Shown: positions 30,084 through 45,000 of the stretch, piece by piece | Layout: each line of letters starts with the position of its first letter | How positions within the stretch are numbered: the stretch's first letter is position 1 | Assembly (NCBI GenBank): GCA_020137815.1 | Contig: CM035358.1 | Coordinates: 7,298,733 to 7,362,732, forward strand | Source of the DNA: Hormiphora californensis | Lineage: Eukaryota; Ctenophora; Tentaculata; Cydippida; Pleurobrachiidae | DNA: 64,000 nt | Direction: 5' to 3' | Notes under the pieces: model-generated | Told to the model about the DNA's origin: nothing | The model's input: only the letters and a program-made list of their open reading frames with translations | Databases searched by the model: none | Made by a program: the position numbers and the translations under genes

Positions 30084-33000
30084 CTACGTCCCATCATAAT
30101 CACTGTCACTATCCTGACCACCAGGATCACTCTCACCAGAGTCTGAATTTACCACATACCTTCTTCGTTTCACCTTCTTCTTCTTCGAGGCACTGGCACC
30201 CCCTTTGGTTGAGATACGCCGCCTCTTGTCGCCCAGCTTGGAGGGTGTTTTGGAGACACGGGGTTTCCTTTTAGGTTTCTGGGGCAGTTCCTTTCGCTTT
30301 TCATACTGAGAGAAAGGGGAGGGAGTTAATACTGCGCAATCATGACAGTAGTCTGGTGGAAACATGTCTTGAACCTAGAAGTAAAAAAGGTCAAAGCGAT
30401 TCCTTCACCAAAACCTTCCAACAGGTGCCCTGAGTAACCAAAAAAAACTTTAAGGCTCAAAGTGTGGGGGAAGTACCCCTAATTGGCCCTAATAGGCCGT
30501 AAATTGGGTATACTGTATCTCCGCTATGGTAGGTCGTAGAGAGTCGTACTTGGGCTCAAACGATGCAGAATCTGCATGTTTAGGGGGGTCGCACCAAGGT
30601 CCAAAAGCTCTATCTGCCATACTTTTCCCGTAATTGAGCATAATTGACATTGATTGGGGTGTTCTCTAACTCTGCCTAGGAATGGAGTAGAGAGGTAAAC
30701 GAGGGCTCTAAAGTGTACAGGATCAACACGTTATTACGTTCTAAACGTAAACTGAGTCTCTAGCATGCTCAATCAGGGAATTAATTGAATTATCGGTGAC
30801 CCTAATAGGCCGTAAATAGGGTATGATGTATCTCCGGAACGAGAGATCGTAGAGAGTCGTACTTGGGCTCAAACGATGCAGAATCGGCATGCTTGGGGGG
30901 TCGCACCAAGGTCAAAAAGCTATATCTGCCTTACTTTTCCTGTAATTGAGCATAATTGACCTTGATTGGGGTGTTCTCTAACTCCGCTTAGGAATGGAGT
31001 AGAGAGGTAAACGAGGGCTCTAAAGTGTACAGGATCAACACGTTATTACGTTCTAAACGTAAACTAAATCTCTATCATGCTCAATCAGGGAGTTAATTGA
31101 ATTATCGGTGACCCTAATAGGCCGTAAATAGGGCATGCTGTATCTCCGTGCCTAATACCTCTCCGATCCTACCTGATACCCCTCATACCCTACTACTTAC
31201 TAGATACCCTAAGACCCTCCCAGGGACCCCTTTGGTCCTCCCAGATAATCTTAAGAACATGCTTGATAGCCCTTCAACCCTACTTGATATCCCTCTGTTC
31301 CTACTAGATACCCTTCTGACCCTGCCTGATACCTCTCAGACACGTCTACTAGATACCCTAATAAGGCCCTCTCTGATACCCCTCTGACCCTACCTGATGA
31401 CTCTTTGACCATGCTAGATACCCCTAAAACCCCATTTGATACCCCTTTGACTCTACTAGATACTCCTCTGACCTTACAGCTGCTACCCCTCAGACCCTAC
31501 TAGATACCCTAAGGCCCTCCCTGGTATCCCTCTGACACAACTTGATAACCCTCAGACCGTGCTAGATACCTCTCAAACCTCATTAAATACCACTTTGATC
31601 CTACTAAATACCCCTTTGATCCTACCTGATACCCCTCTGACCATATTAGATACCCTAAGACCTTCCAAGATACCCCTCTGGTCCTCCCAGATAATCCTTA
31701 GACCGTGCTTGATGCCCCTCAAACCCTACTAGATATCCCTCTGTCCCTACTAGATACCCCTTTGATCCTACCTGATACCCTTCTGACCATATTAGATACC
31801 CTAAGACCTTCCAAGATACCCCTCTGGTCCTCCCAGATAATCCTTAGACCGTGCTTGATGCCTCTCAACCCTACTAGATATCCCTCTGTCTCTACTAGAT
31901 ACCCTTCTGACCCTACCTGATACCTCTCAGACCCTACTAGATATCCCTCTGGTCCCAGATAATCCTTAGACCGTGCTTGATACTCATCAAACATTATTTA
32001 TGCATTTCTTAATTTAATTTATTACCATTTGAAGAGAAGTATATTTATTATCAGAGTTTTTATTTTAACTTATTTTTTCTAATTTGAGAGTGACGGGCAC
32101 TGTGGGTGTTCTCTATTAAGGTGGCCTGAGGCCACGTTGAGGAAGCCCCCGGGCTGGACGTGACGAGATATTTAACGTATTATTCATATTGTAAGTTTGG
32201 TTTGAAATGTTTTTCCGATAAAAAAAACTAAATATCCCTCTGTCCCTGCTAGATACCCCTCTGACCATACCTGATACCCCTCCGACCCTACTAGATACCC
32301 TAAGGCCCTCTCTGATACCCCTCTGACCCTACCTGATAACTCTTAAACCATGCTAGATACCCCTAAAACCCCATTTGATACCCCTCTGATTCTACTAGAT
32401 ACTCCTTTGACCCTACCCGATACTCCTCAGACCCTACTACTAGATACCCTAGCATCCTGAAGGTATCAGACTATCAGGTAGGGACAGAGGTTTGAGGGGC
32501 ATCAAGCACGGTCTAAGGATTATCTGGGAGGACCAGAGGGGTATCTTGGAGGGTCTTAGGGTATCTAATATGGTCAGAAGGGTATCAGGTAGGATCAAAG
32601 GGGTATCTAGTAGAGACAGAGGGATATCTAGTAGGGTTTGAGGGGCATCAAGCACGGTCTAAGGATTATCTGGGAGGACCAGAGGGGTATCTTGGAGGGT
32701 CTTAGGGTATCTAATATGGTCAGAGGTTGTTGAGTACTCAAAAAGTCAGAGGGGTATCAGGTAGGATCAAAGTGATATTTAATGGGGTTTGAGAGGTATC
32801 TACCACGGTCTAAGGGTTATCAAGTTGGGGCAGAGTGATACCAGGGAGGGCCTTAGGGTATCTAGCTTAGTCTGAGGAGTATCTAGTAGAGTCAGAGGGG
32901 TATCTAATGGGGTTTTAGGGGTATCTAGCATGGTCAAAGAGTCATCATGTAGGGTCAGAGGGGTATCAGAGAGGGCCTTAGGGTATCTAGTAGTGTCTGA

Positions 33001-35408
33001 GGGGTATATATAGTAGGAACAAAGGGATATCTAGTAGGGTTTGAGGGCTATCAAGCATGGTCTAAGGATTATCTGGGAGGACCAAAGGGGTATCTTGGAG
33101 GGTCTTACGGCCTATTAGGGCCACCGATAATTCAATTAACTCCCTGATTGAGCATGATAGAGATTTAGTTTACGTTTAGAACGTAATAACGTGTTGATCC
33201 TGTACACTTTAAAGCCCTCGTTTACCTCTCTACTCCATTCCTAAGCGGAGTTAGAGAACACCCCAATCAAGGTCAATTATGCTCAATTACAGGAAAAGTA
33301 AGGCAGATATAGCTTTTTGACCTTGGTGCGACCCCCCAAGCATGCCGATTCTGCATCGTTTGAGCCCAAGTACGACTCTCTACGATCTCTCGTTCCGGAG
33401 ATACAGCATACCCTATTTACGGCCTATTAGGGTCACCGATAATTCAATTAACTCCCTGATTGAGCATGATAGAGACTCAGTTTACGTTTAGAACGTAATA
33501 ACGTGTTGATCCTGTACACTTTAGAGCCCTCGTTTACCTCTCTACTCCATTCCTAGGCAGAGTTAGAGAACACCCCAATCAATGTCAATTATGCTCAATT
33601 ACGGGAAAAGTATGGCAGATAGAGCTTTTGGACCTTGTTGCGACCCCCCTAAACATGCAGATTCTGCATCGTTTGAGCCCAAGTACGACTCTCTACGACC
33701 TACCATAGCGGAGATACAGTATACCCAATTTACGGCCTATTAGGGCCAATTAGGGGTACTTCCCCCACACTTTGAGCCTTAAAGTTTTTTTTGGTTACTC
33801 AGGGCACCTGTTGGAAGGTTTTGGTGAAGGAATCGCTTTGACCTTTTTTACTTCTAGGTTCACCCCCTTTTTCGACATGTTTCCACCAGACTAACAGGGG
33901 AGGGAGGGAGGTCTATCGGCCAAAATCAGGGCATCGATGTACTTTTTTAGACTTTCAAGGGTGTCAATGGTTCCCCATAACGGTATACTGGTTAGTTCAA
34001 CTCACATATTTGACTCCTGATTTCTCAGCATCACCTCCAGCCCCTCCATCACTGTCACTACATCGGAACTCAGAGAGGTCTTGTTGTGTCATTAGATCCC
34101 GGAACTGTGAGAGAGAGGGGGATTAGTTAACTAAGAGGATGATTACCGTTAAAATAAACAGAGAAAAAAGTGAGAAAAAACAAAAAATATTTCCGTCGCG
34201 AACGGTAGGATTCGAACCTACGCGGGCAGAGCCCAATTGATTTCTAGTCAATCGCCTTAACCACTCGGCCACGTCCGCATGTGATTCAAGACATTTCAAA
34301 GGACCCAGATAAAAGTTAGTGTTTATTGTGCAAGACTAACAAAACAGTTAACGAGAACACGCGAGATCACTGCGCTGGCAAGCGCAAAGGTGACCACCAC
34401 CTCCCCCCAGCCGCGCGTGCCAGAGAGCAGTAATAAGTTTTTTCAGTTTTTAGCCAAAAATGGCATTTTGCGACGCCCATAGCGAAGCCCCCACAGCACC
34501 AATCGGTCTGAAATTTGGTATACAGTGTCACGTAGACTAGATCTACTGGAGTTCAAAGGGGCAAGTCTCTATCTCCTTTAGTTTCAGAGTTCTGACATAG
34601 TGAAAAAAGCAATAAATGTCCCTGGTCTATATATCCATGTACATACATACATACATACATACATATAGACGCTTTTTTACACAATTTGCAGACAATTTTC
34701 TGGAAAGACTACATAAGATAGACACTTCTCGTTTGTTGCATTCGAAAGATAACCGTTTGAGTTGTGTTATTGGACGGTTTTCATGTTCCAGGTCCAACCA
34801 GAACGTCCTAAAATACTGTCATAAAGTTAAGACATTTTTCAAATCAACACAATTTCTTTGAGCTCAATTTACACATTGAAGACGGCTTCTGATTGAAAAA
34901 TGGAGACCACACTTGCGAAAGGTAATCGTCTAAACTTTCAGAAACTATATCGCGAATTTGTGAAACTCTATTTTCAAGGGTCTTAAATCGCGTCTGAAGT
35001 GTTAAGACTGTATGAAAATAGATATGACGATAGTGTGTTTTTCGCCATAGTGACCTCAAATCTTGTCCAATCGATCTCAAACTTGGTCAGCATCTTTATC
35101 TAGATGAGCCTGATACTAATTGTTCACTAACATGACGTTATAACGTCGTGACGTCACGCTATGACGTCACAATGACGTCAAAATTGAAATTTTCGTATTT
35201 TAGCGATTCCTGACGGTCTTTACAAGTTCTGCTACGTCCAGACATGTCTAACATCGTATTTTAAATCAGAAAATACCAAAAATATAACTAAATTATGCCA
35301 AAAACTAACAGAAATTAGTTGGCTGGAAAGGTGACCACTTTTGTTGTCAAACTGACACTTTTGCCCGGCCCGGGTTACGGAAAGAGAGGAACTGGGAAAG
35401 AGAGAGGA

Positions 35409-35487
<79 letters not shown>

Positions 35488-38400
35488 GAGAGAAATCATA
35501 GTGATCAGAGACGGAAAGATAATGATGAAAAACCCGGAGAGGGCAAAGGTGTCAGTTTGACAACAAAAGTGGTCACCTTTCCAGCCAACTAATTTCTGTT
35601 AGTTTTTGGCATATACATATTTCATTCAGAAGCATAGGATAGAGCAGGAAAGATTAAACAAAGAAACACAAACACACTGAATGAAGCCACGAACAAACAA
35701 ACAAACATCAAATACCTCTTTATAGAACTGCAGAGCACTCTTTTCAAATTCTTCACTCTCAAAGTCAACATCCAGGGTGAGTTGCTGAATGGCTGATAAA
35801 ACCGGGGAGGGGTCGTACGCGGTTTGGGTGTGCCTGGATATCTGTTTATCGTATACTTTGGTGGCTTCCAGCGGAGAGAATTCATGACATTTCTTGTCGG
35901 TGATATTGTATTGAGCCATTAGGTGTTTCTTTAGCAGGATTAGCAAGGTACAAGACTGGCAGGCTACCAACACTTCAGTTAGTTTTGGTAGGTCCTCCAC
36001 TTGGTCTATCTCATCAACATCCTCATCGTCTTCATCTTGCATTGTTTCAGCCATATCTCGGCCGTACAGGGCGTCCTTTGCCTGCTCTAGATACGTTGTT
36101 CCTGAGGTGGGAGAATCAGTTTAGAGATCTGATTCACCTAGTGTGAGGGTTCGGTGTAAATCAAACCAAGTTTTGAAATATACTAGCAGGGATTCAGTTC
36201 CCCCACCCCATGATTTGGAGTTGTAAACTGAGTTTACATACAGTTTACACAACTCACCAGATGTAGATATGAGGAGAGAGAGATGGTGTATAACAAAGAG
36301 AGGCTCCTCTAATATCTGGTAACTCATATGTGCCAGATTATCAGCGATGTACAGCAGCAAATTAATATCCGTCCTTTTCACCTCATCGAACTGTTTTATC
36401 AGCATCACTAGTTGACTGTGCCTGTGTACTTTACTGTTTCGTATCAGGGCGTATACATGGGATAGCAGTGAGATGGGAGGGTTGTTCCTGAACCCCCGGA
36501 CAGGGTAGGAACTGAACAGGGCTGTTTGGAGCTTGAAGCTCTCCCTCAGACCAGGGAAGAACTGACTGTGTATGAAGAGAGGGTATTTAGAGTCTAGTTC
36601 GATAAGAGTCTGTTCTGCTTTGACCCTGTTAGTCTCATCCAGGTCTGTACAGAGGCCGATCAGGAATTGGATGCAGGAGATTGGATGGAGTAGACCTTGG
36701 GTTAGGACCAGACATACCACTTGCAGGGCCATCGATCGCACCTGAAACAAGGTGACCTGTGTTTAGGGGGGGGGGGTCTTCACCACTAGGGGAGAGGGAG
36801 AGGAAGAGGGTCTAGTGAGGGGGCTATCTTAGAATAGCAACCTGACAGAAAAAAAAGCAATTTCAAATGGTCATTTTTGGCGAAATGTCCGGGTCAATGA
36901 CAGTTTTGACCCACTGTGGGGGGGGGGGGGGCAGGGTCGAGCAAGGCGACACATACCTGAGTTTGTTTGTGAAAGAAACAGCTATGTATTGGTGCCAACA
37001 TTATCTGAGCGATAGCACCACTAACACTACTCTTCTCATCCCCATACGTCTTTAGATCTGTGATCCCCTCTCGTTTCAAATCATCCCTCATCTTCAGGTT
37101 CTGGACTGTTAACCTCTTTTCATCAGACATTAGGTGGAGTTGCAGGTTCTTGAGGACCCTCCATTTTAACTTGACCGGAGAGTCGAATCCTGGGAGGAAG
37201 AGGGAGAGTGTGAGAGATATAAATTAGGGAAGGGTATTTTTCACCACCAGACCTAGAACAATTAATGTACCTTTCAGGATCTCCATGTAAAGTTCTTTAC
37301 TCTCCTCCTTCAACATCAGCCTGTCATGTCTAATAAAGAAGAATCCTAAACCAGCTATGGCGTTCTGTCTGATCTCCTCGTCTGAAAATCCCGCGAAGAA
37401 CATCAGGATTTCGTAGACTTGCAGCTGGATGGTGGCAGCGTGGTTCTTGCCTAGTGAGGAAGTAAGGACTAGAACATGTTCCAGATTTCAGCAAATTAAA
37501 ACTATTTTCCCCCGATTCGATACTGGGGTCTTATTGAGTTCTCTTCTTACCCTGATCGAACTCAAAATGCTGGCACAGTAGTCCGACAGTAAAGAGACTC
37601 CTGACAACTCTTTGTTTCTCTGCCGCTAAACTCTCATCCTCTGGGTTTGCGGTGAATTGTTTCCTGTACTGAGCGAGGCAGATAAAGAACTTCTTGAAAC
37701 AGTCCTGGGCCAGTTTGTAGTTGTGTGTCATCCTGTTGATAATAACACCCAAACAGCTGATACACGCCTGAGAGAGGGAGGGAGGGGGTTATTTCCTGTG
37801 TTACATCTTGATCAAGAACTTGGTATTATATACTCTCTAGTCCTCCGCTGATAACCATACCAACCCTACCAGCTACCAGCTACCTAGTACCTGTGCTATA
37901 AGTTGTCCATATCTCATGATTGATGTGATCATATCTTCTTCTACAGACGCCAGGAAGTCATCTGATGGGTGCTCCATGAGAGGCAACACTATCTCTAACG
38001 TCCTGATATAACAATGGGTATTAGTGATCGGAGACATGTCCAAATAAGGCAATCACGTGCTGGGGACATGTCCAAATAAGGCAATCACGAGCTGGGGACA
38101 TGTCCAAATAAGGCAATCACGTGCCCAAATAATGCGTGTACAACACTTACTGTGTAACATGGTAGAGGGCGAGGTAGTCGGATTGTTGGTTGCATTTCAT
38201 GTTCAGATAGGGGTGCAGGGTGGTACAATGTCGTGCTACAAGGTGGGGTAGGGCCTCTGCAAACAGGTATATCGTGTGGAGACATGACACCAGTCTGCTA
38301 CTGTTACCTGCAGCACCTGAAGTAGTAGTAGTAGTTAGTAATTAGTAATTAAATATTGACCCATCTTCCATCTAATTAACCAACTAACTAATTAATTAAC

Positions 38401-41400
38401 TAATTATTTAATCAATTAGTTACCTGCACTAAAGTTCTCTAGTTTCAGTACACTGTCCACTAAGCAGTCCACCATCTTCCTGCTTTGTGCTGTGATCCTC
38501 ATTCTCTGATCTTCATCCCTATCTGACGTGTTCTCATCACCTGCAGGTGGGGAGAGAGAGAGAGAGTTAGTGATGAAGTGGTGGAGTGTCGTATATTGGG
38601 GAATGAGGGTTCAGGGAACAGGGGGGGGAGACAGAATGACCAACAAGTTTGGTCACAGAGTTTAAACTTACCAGGTTTCAGGTACTGATTTAGTAACAGT
38701 TTGAACCACTCGCAGTTTTGGTCGGGACTCTCCGCAACAGCCTCGGTGATAGATACGACCCGTTTAATCAGACCTTCCTCCGTCTCATCTTTAGTTTCTG
38801 TGAACCACAGCTCCATAAATACCTGGAGGAGAAGGAGTTTTGTTTTTATGTTCCAATATAATTTGGGTGCGTTGAGAGAGGGTCGAGCAAGGCAAGATGG
38901 TACATACCTAAACACCTAGAAGAGTGAGGTACACAAAAACAATTTCAATGCAACTGAAACGCTGTGAGTTGTTGTTAGTTACCTTAGCAACAAGACCTCT
39001 GATTCCGTCCTCATCATTAATTCTCCTAATCAACTTGATACAGATCTCGGTCAGCTTCGGAAAGTTTGGTTGTTGAACACACACATCACGAAGAATCTTA
39101 ATCACCCTTTTCCTAACCTGGGTTGGGGAGAAATTAGATTGAATGTTTGAAACCTTCGTGACAAGATCATTATAACTAGGTCTAAGTCTGATCACTGCGC
39201 TGGCAAGCGCAAAGGTTGACATTCCCCCTCCCCCAAACAGCAAAGCGCCGCCAGAAACGCAGTTATACGTTTTATGGGTGTTTTGACTGAAAACCCAGAT
39301 TTCAGAAGGCTATAGCATGGCTCCCATTCATCCGTTTGACTTGAAATTTGGAATGTATACCCGGCTCGGGGTCATTAACTTAAGTTCAAAATTTCAAGTC
39401 TCTATCTCATCTGGAACTGAAGTTACAGACAGGTCCCATTTGCCCTAGATTCAGTGTAACACATATGCGCGCGCACGCATAGGAGAGACGCATTTTATAA
39501 ACCATATTCACGCCAAACGAAAAGAGATAGAAACTTCTCGTTTTCACAGCTGGTAGATCTACTGGATGTGTGTGCATTAGTCGATGTGAGGTCCCTTTTC
39601 ATCGCCAGGAACGTCTTATAGAACGTCTTAAAGTCGTCATTTTTCAGACTCTGACTAAAATTCTTTGAGCTCATTTTACACCCTGAAGACGGATTCTAAT
39701 CGAAAATCGAAGGTTATATCATGGAAAGAGAATTGTCTGAACTTTCAGAAACTGTATAGCGAATTTTCAAAACTAGACGTATAAGGGTCTTAAAACGCGT
39801 CTAAAGTGTTATGACTGTTTAAAAATAGATATGACGATATGGGTTTTTTCGCCATAGCAGACTCAAATCTCATCCAATCGATCTCAAACTTGGTCAGTAT
39901 CTTTATCTAGGTAATCCCGATGATATGACGTCATCATTATGACGTCATAACGACGTGACGTCATTTTATGACGTCAAAATGACGTCAAAAATGAAAATTT
40001 TGCAAATTCGCGATTCCATCCTCTCCTTATCTGTTCTACTACATCTAAATGGATAAAAAAATCCCAAAAATGATGCAAATTATACCAAAACTAATTGAAA
40101 TTAGTAGGCCGGAAAGGTTGCCCTATGATTTGAGCTACCTTTGGCACCAGTACATTCCCTTTTGAAGATAGAAGAAGCATCGGTTATACCCTGACTGTAC
40201 CCCGTGAATGTTACGGTGGCAAAGGTAGCTCAAATCATAGGGCAACCTTTCCGGCCTACTAATTTCAATTAGTTTTGGTATAATAGATCTATACTGTATG
40301 TTTTACTACCCACAGAAATAGTAAACACCTACCCCTACGGCCTTGTCCAGTATTCGTTCAGATAACATGGGGTAGTATTGTAGGGTCAGTTGGGGTTTAT
40401 CCAACACAAACCTCCCTATCAGATCTACAGCTGCTTCACGGACAGAGGCAGCTTGGTCAAGGAACCTGCCATGTACACCAAGCTGCATCTCTTTCTGAGG
40501 GGAGAGTTAGTTAGATAATTAGTTAATTAGTTAGTTAATTAGTAGTTAATTAGTTAGTAAAGTATTAGCTGGATAGAAAGGGGCCAGCGGGAATGTAGAA
40601 ATGGGGTATGGGATGGGACTTGAGGGCATGAAATGAAGATGGATGGAATCACTAGTCTCCACTCACTCACCCGATGTAATAGATTAGGATCAGCGGATAT
40701 GATGGCAGCGAGGGCCTTCATTGCTTTGGTCCTCAACCCTATCGCACTCTCCTGGAGCTCCAGCAGGATCTTGTTTAGGTAGATGTCAAAGTTGATGGAG
40801 AGAGATCGGGAGGAGGCAAGGAACTGGGCAATACGGTTCGAGTTGGAGCTACTCACCATCCACCGCTGGGATCTAAAGGGGGAGAAGAAGGTAGGGAAGG
40901 TAGGGAATATTGATATAACACGAGAGTGGGGGATGATGATATACCCCTAGCAGAGATGGGTGTCTGAGCGAGTGCATGTAGCAAGGTTGTACACGGGAGG
41001 GGGGTGTTAGTTAGGGGGGGCGTTAGTTAGGGGGAGGGTAATCCTAACTTACTTGAGAGCGGATGGTTTGATGATATCCTTCTGTAGTAAGTTCTTTAGT
41101 AAACCCTTCTTCTCTTCCAAGTCCGATAACTGCTTTGCGATCTGAAACACAAAGGGGAGGAATAGTCGGAGGTCTGATATAATTGTTTTACTGGGGGCAG
41201 GAGACATCTAGACGGGGGGGTTTAGTACACATCATTACCTTCTCTTCATGTTCCTGAAGTGCCTCCTGTTCAGTTTTAACCTCATCTTCTCCCTTGGTAG
41301 CAGGGGGTTTAGGAGGGTTCTTTATCAGTTGTTCACACAATAGTTGTGCATCACGAATCCACTGTCCTAGGTAGAACCGTCTAGCGTGCTGTGGAGGGGA

Positions 41401-41969
41401 TCAGTCGTCAGTCGGACCCAGATTTATCGGAGGATAAACCTCCACCGATATAGGAAATTAACGGTATTTGCCCCGACAATATACCGGGTATTGGAAAAGT
41501 TAACCTACCACTAGTCACTACTACTACTACCACTACTACTAGTAACTAGAGTCAACCTACCACAAGTCACTACTAGTACTGCCACTTGTGTTAACCTACC
41601 ACTACTACTACTAGTAACTAGTGTTAACCTACTACTACTAGTACTGCCACTTGTGTTAACCTACCAAGTACCACTACTACTACTAGTAACTAGTGTTAAC
41701 CTACCACTAGTCACTACTAGTACTACCACTTGTGTTAACCTACCACTACTACTACTAGTAACTAGTGTTAACCTACTACTACTAGTAACTAGTAACTAGT
41801 GTTAACCTACCACTACTAGTAACTAGTAACTAGTGTTAACCTACCACAAGTTCCGGGTTAACTTCACTGTTGTCCACCAGGAAGGCTAACAGGACCAGCT
41901 GAAGATCCGTTATGTGTTCTGTTAACGGGTTGCTCCGTGTCTGGGGGAGGAGAGATTGTTACTTTAACT

Positions 41970-42000
<31 letters not shown>

Positions 42001-45000
42001 TACATTTACTAATGTGAGGGGGAGGAGAGATTGTTACTTTTACTAGAGAGAGGGAGAAAGAGAGAGAGGGAGATTGTTACTTTTACTAGAGAGAGAGAGG
42101 GAGATTGTTACTTTAACTAGAGAGAGAGGGAGAGATTGTTACTTTAACTAATGTGAGAGGGAGAGATTGTTACTTTAACTAATGTGAGAGAGATTGTTAC
42201 ATTAACTAAAGAGAGAGAGAACAACTTACAGTACAGTCCTCGTCAGCCAGTAAGTCCTCGTCCTCTGTGTTCTCTTTGTGTTTGGGAAACAGGGGACACG
42301 CCTCCTCCAACTCATTGTTCTCATGCATCCACTGCTCAATTAACACCTGGACAGAGTGGGGGTTAAGTTCTAATCCTTCTTTACATGTGGGGGTCGAGCA
42401 AGGCAAGAGAGTGGAGGTTTCTTTTGGGATACTGATCAGGGTATGAACAAGAAGCTAAGATAGTATAGCGGGGTCTTGTTTAGATCAGGACAGAAATGAT
42501 AGTAACTCACCCGTTTTAGTTTAGCTGAATCAGTGCGACTATTTACTGCATCTCTCCTTAGATGAGCCGCAATGTTGCCCAGGTACTCAATAGTTACAGT
42601 TCTCATTGCAAAGTCAGAGTGCTTACTGGAGAACGTTGCCACCTGGAAAACAAATATTGATCGTGTGCAGTTTACCCGGTAACAACAGCACAAGGTAAAC
42701 TTTACCGCTAAATCTCCCTACTAAAACGAGTACTATCAAGTACAGATCTGGAGTAGTATTCCCAAGTCCCACTGACTCCCATGTCCTACTAGACTATAGC
42801 ACTCACCAGCAGCCTGCCCAGTAGGTTGAGAACATTTTCAGCAGAGGGCCATTCTGGCAAGTTCAGACATGTCAGGAGATCCTCTATGAAGTTCTCAAAC
42901 AGTGGACGGTAATCCTCTTGCTCCTTTGCTGAGTAGGGAGAAAAGTACAGGGTGTTTGCAGAAATATAGTGCCGAAATATTTGTCATGAAATCACGAGTG
43001 TCATGTGACGTAAGACCAGAAGGGGGTCGAGGGGTGTAAAAAGTCAATTACCTGAGCACTTTTTGAGGAAGGCAGATAGGAACTGTCTGGCGGTGACGAG
43101 TGCCTGTTCGTATGACGTCACGATTATGACGTCAGCATCAGGTGCGTAATACTCCTTGGGACCACCACCCCCAGTGTTGGTGGTGTCACCCTGCTCTTCA
43201 GAACCGTTCTCAACTACTACACCCACTGGAGCTGGGATAGCATTGGGTCAAACAATTGGGTTAGACAACGGGTCGAACAAAATCGAGCAGCGTACATGTT
43301 ACAGTCAGTGCCTGACAACCAGGTAGTAGCATGACAAGAAGGGCAATAGAAAACATACCAGGTGGGGGTGGGGGTTTCTCTTCCTCCTCCTCTTCAGAAC
43401 TTATCCTTGCGGATCTCTTCCTTCCCTTCTTTCCCTTGTGGTGCTTCTTCTTCTTCTTCTTCGGGGAGTCCACCTCTTCCTGTTAGAAAGATGCGACGTC
43501 ATTCACTGTGACTTGTGACGTCATAGAAGAACAAGACATCATATACATATTTGTCATTCATTGGTAGCCATGGGTTCATAAAATACGGTAAAGTGGGGGT
43601 ATAGTTTGTAATATACGGCAAGATTCCCAGCTGGTACTACCTACCTCATCTGGTTCCCTGTTGAGTGCTTCTTTTTTCTCCTCCGCAGCTGGCACCTTGA
43701 TGATACACTGAATCAGCTGGAGAACCAGGGCTGTTACCATCTGGATACTCTCTCCGTTAGATAGGGTGTAGCTGAAATGGGGTCAGAGGTATTTGTCTGG
43801 TACTTCTGGGTAGTGCAAGTGGGTACTGAGACAAGGTGCTACTGAGCGCTGTTTTGAATTCCATTTTACCTTCTGAAGTTCCTTTTTGAGGAAGGTAACC
43901 GAGCCAGAGAACTGAAGATATCGTCTAGAATGATCTGGCGATGTTTCTCGTAGACACAGAATATACCTCTACACACAGAGAGGGCTGCCAGTTGGAGCGT
44001 CCCAACATTCTCGACAAAGAACGGAGAAACGGACAGAGTGGAAATCTGAGGGGAGGGGATAAAGAACGGAGAAACGGACAGAGTGGAAATCTGAGGGGAG
44101 GGGAGGGGGTAAAGAATGGAGAAACGAACAGAGTGGAAATCTGAGGGGAGGGGGGTAAATATCAGATGTTGCTGCAGCATGCTACTTCATCCCTCAGGAA
44201 GTTGCCTTGCCCTATTCTAGTTTGGAAAAAACTCGTCTAAGGAATGTACCTGTAAGACAAGGGTATCAGGGAGTGTCTGAACGTTCAGCAGATCCGGTAA
44301 CAGCTCCATAATTTCAACCGTTTTATTGTACACAGAAACCAGGAGTTTGTTTGTCGGTAACACGCTCTTTTTCCTCTTACTCTTCACAGACTGTCCATCG
44401 TCTGAAAAAAAAACAAGAGGGAGTGTCAGATATATCTGGTCATATTGTATTTATCAAGTACTATGTAGTGGTATGTACCTTCAACTCTGTTGAATCAACA
44501 GAGTGCCGAGTGCGAATTGCTTTGCCCCACATGACAAAACAGTGTAAAGGAGGGTCAAAGCCGAGAGTGCGACCATGTGATTCTTTACCTTTTCCCTTGG
44601 GATCAGCGTATACAGGATCGTATGCAGGGTATACACCGTTAATAAGGTGGAACCTCATGAATTGAACCGTTCTCTCTATCACGTCCTCAAGATACACTGT
44701 AGGGAGGGGGTGTAGATAAGGGTGTAAATAAGGGGACACGTTTTATAGGGAGGCCAGAGTGGGGATTTATAGAGAGGATGGGGAAACATGTGTGGGGTAA
44801 GAGCTAGAGGGTTGATACAAGGAAGAGAGACAACATTGTTTTTTGTATATCACAGCAGCTCTTACCAGCTTTAGGCATATCAGGTGAGGTTAGAATATGG
44901 AAAGCAGAGATGGCAGCCTCGGCTGACACCTGCATCCTTCCCAGAGTCTCTTTTTGGTACGAATACAGGTCAGTCTCTAACGTCTCCTGTGGAGAGAGGG

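Noticed and set aside
36867-37055. Plus-strand open frame across NIPBL exon 37189-36957
   Set aside because: Antisense shadow of a well-supported NIPBL exon crossing a G homopolymer.
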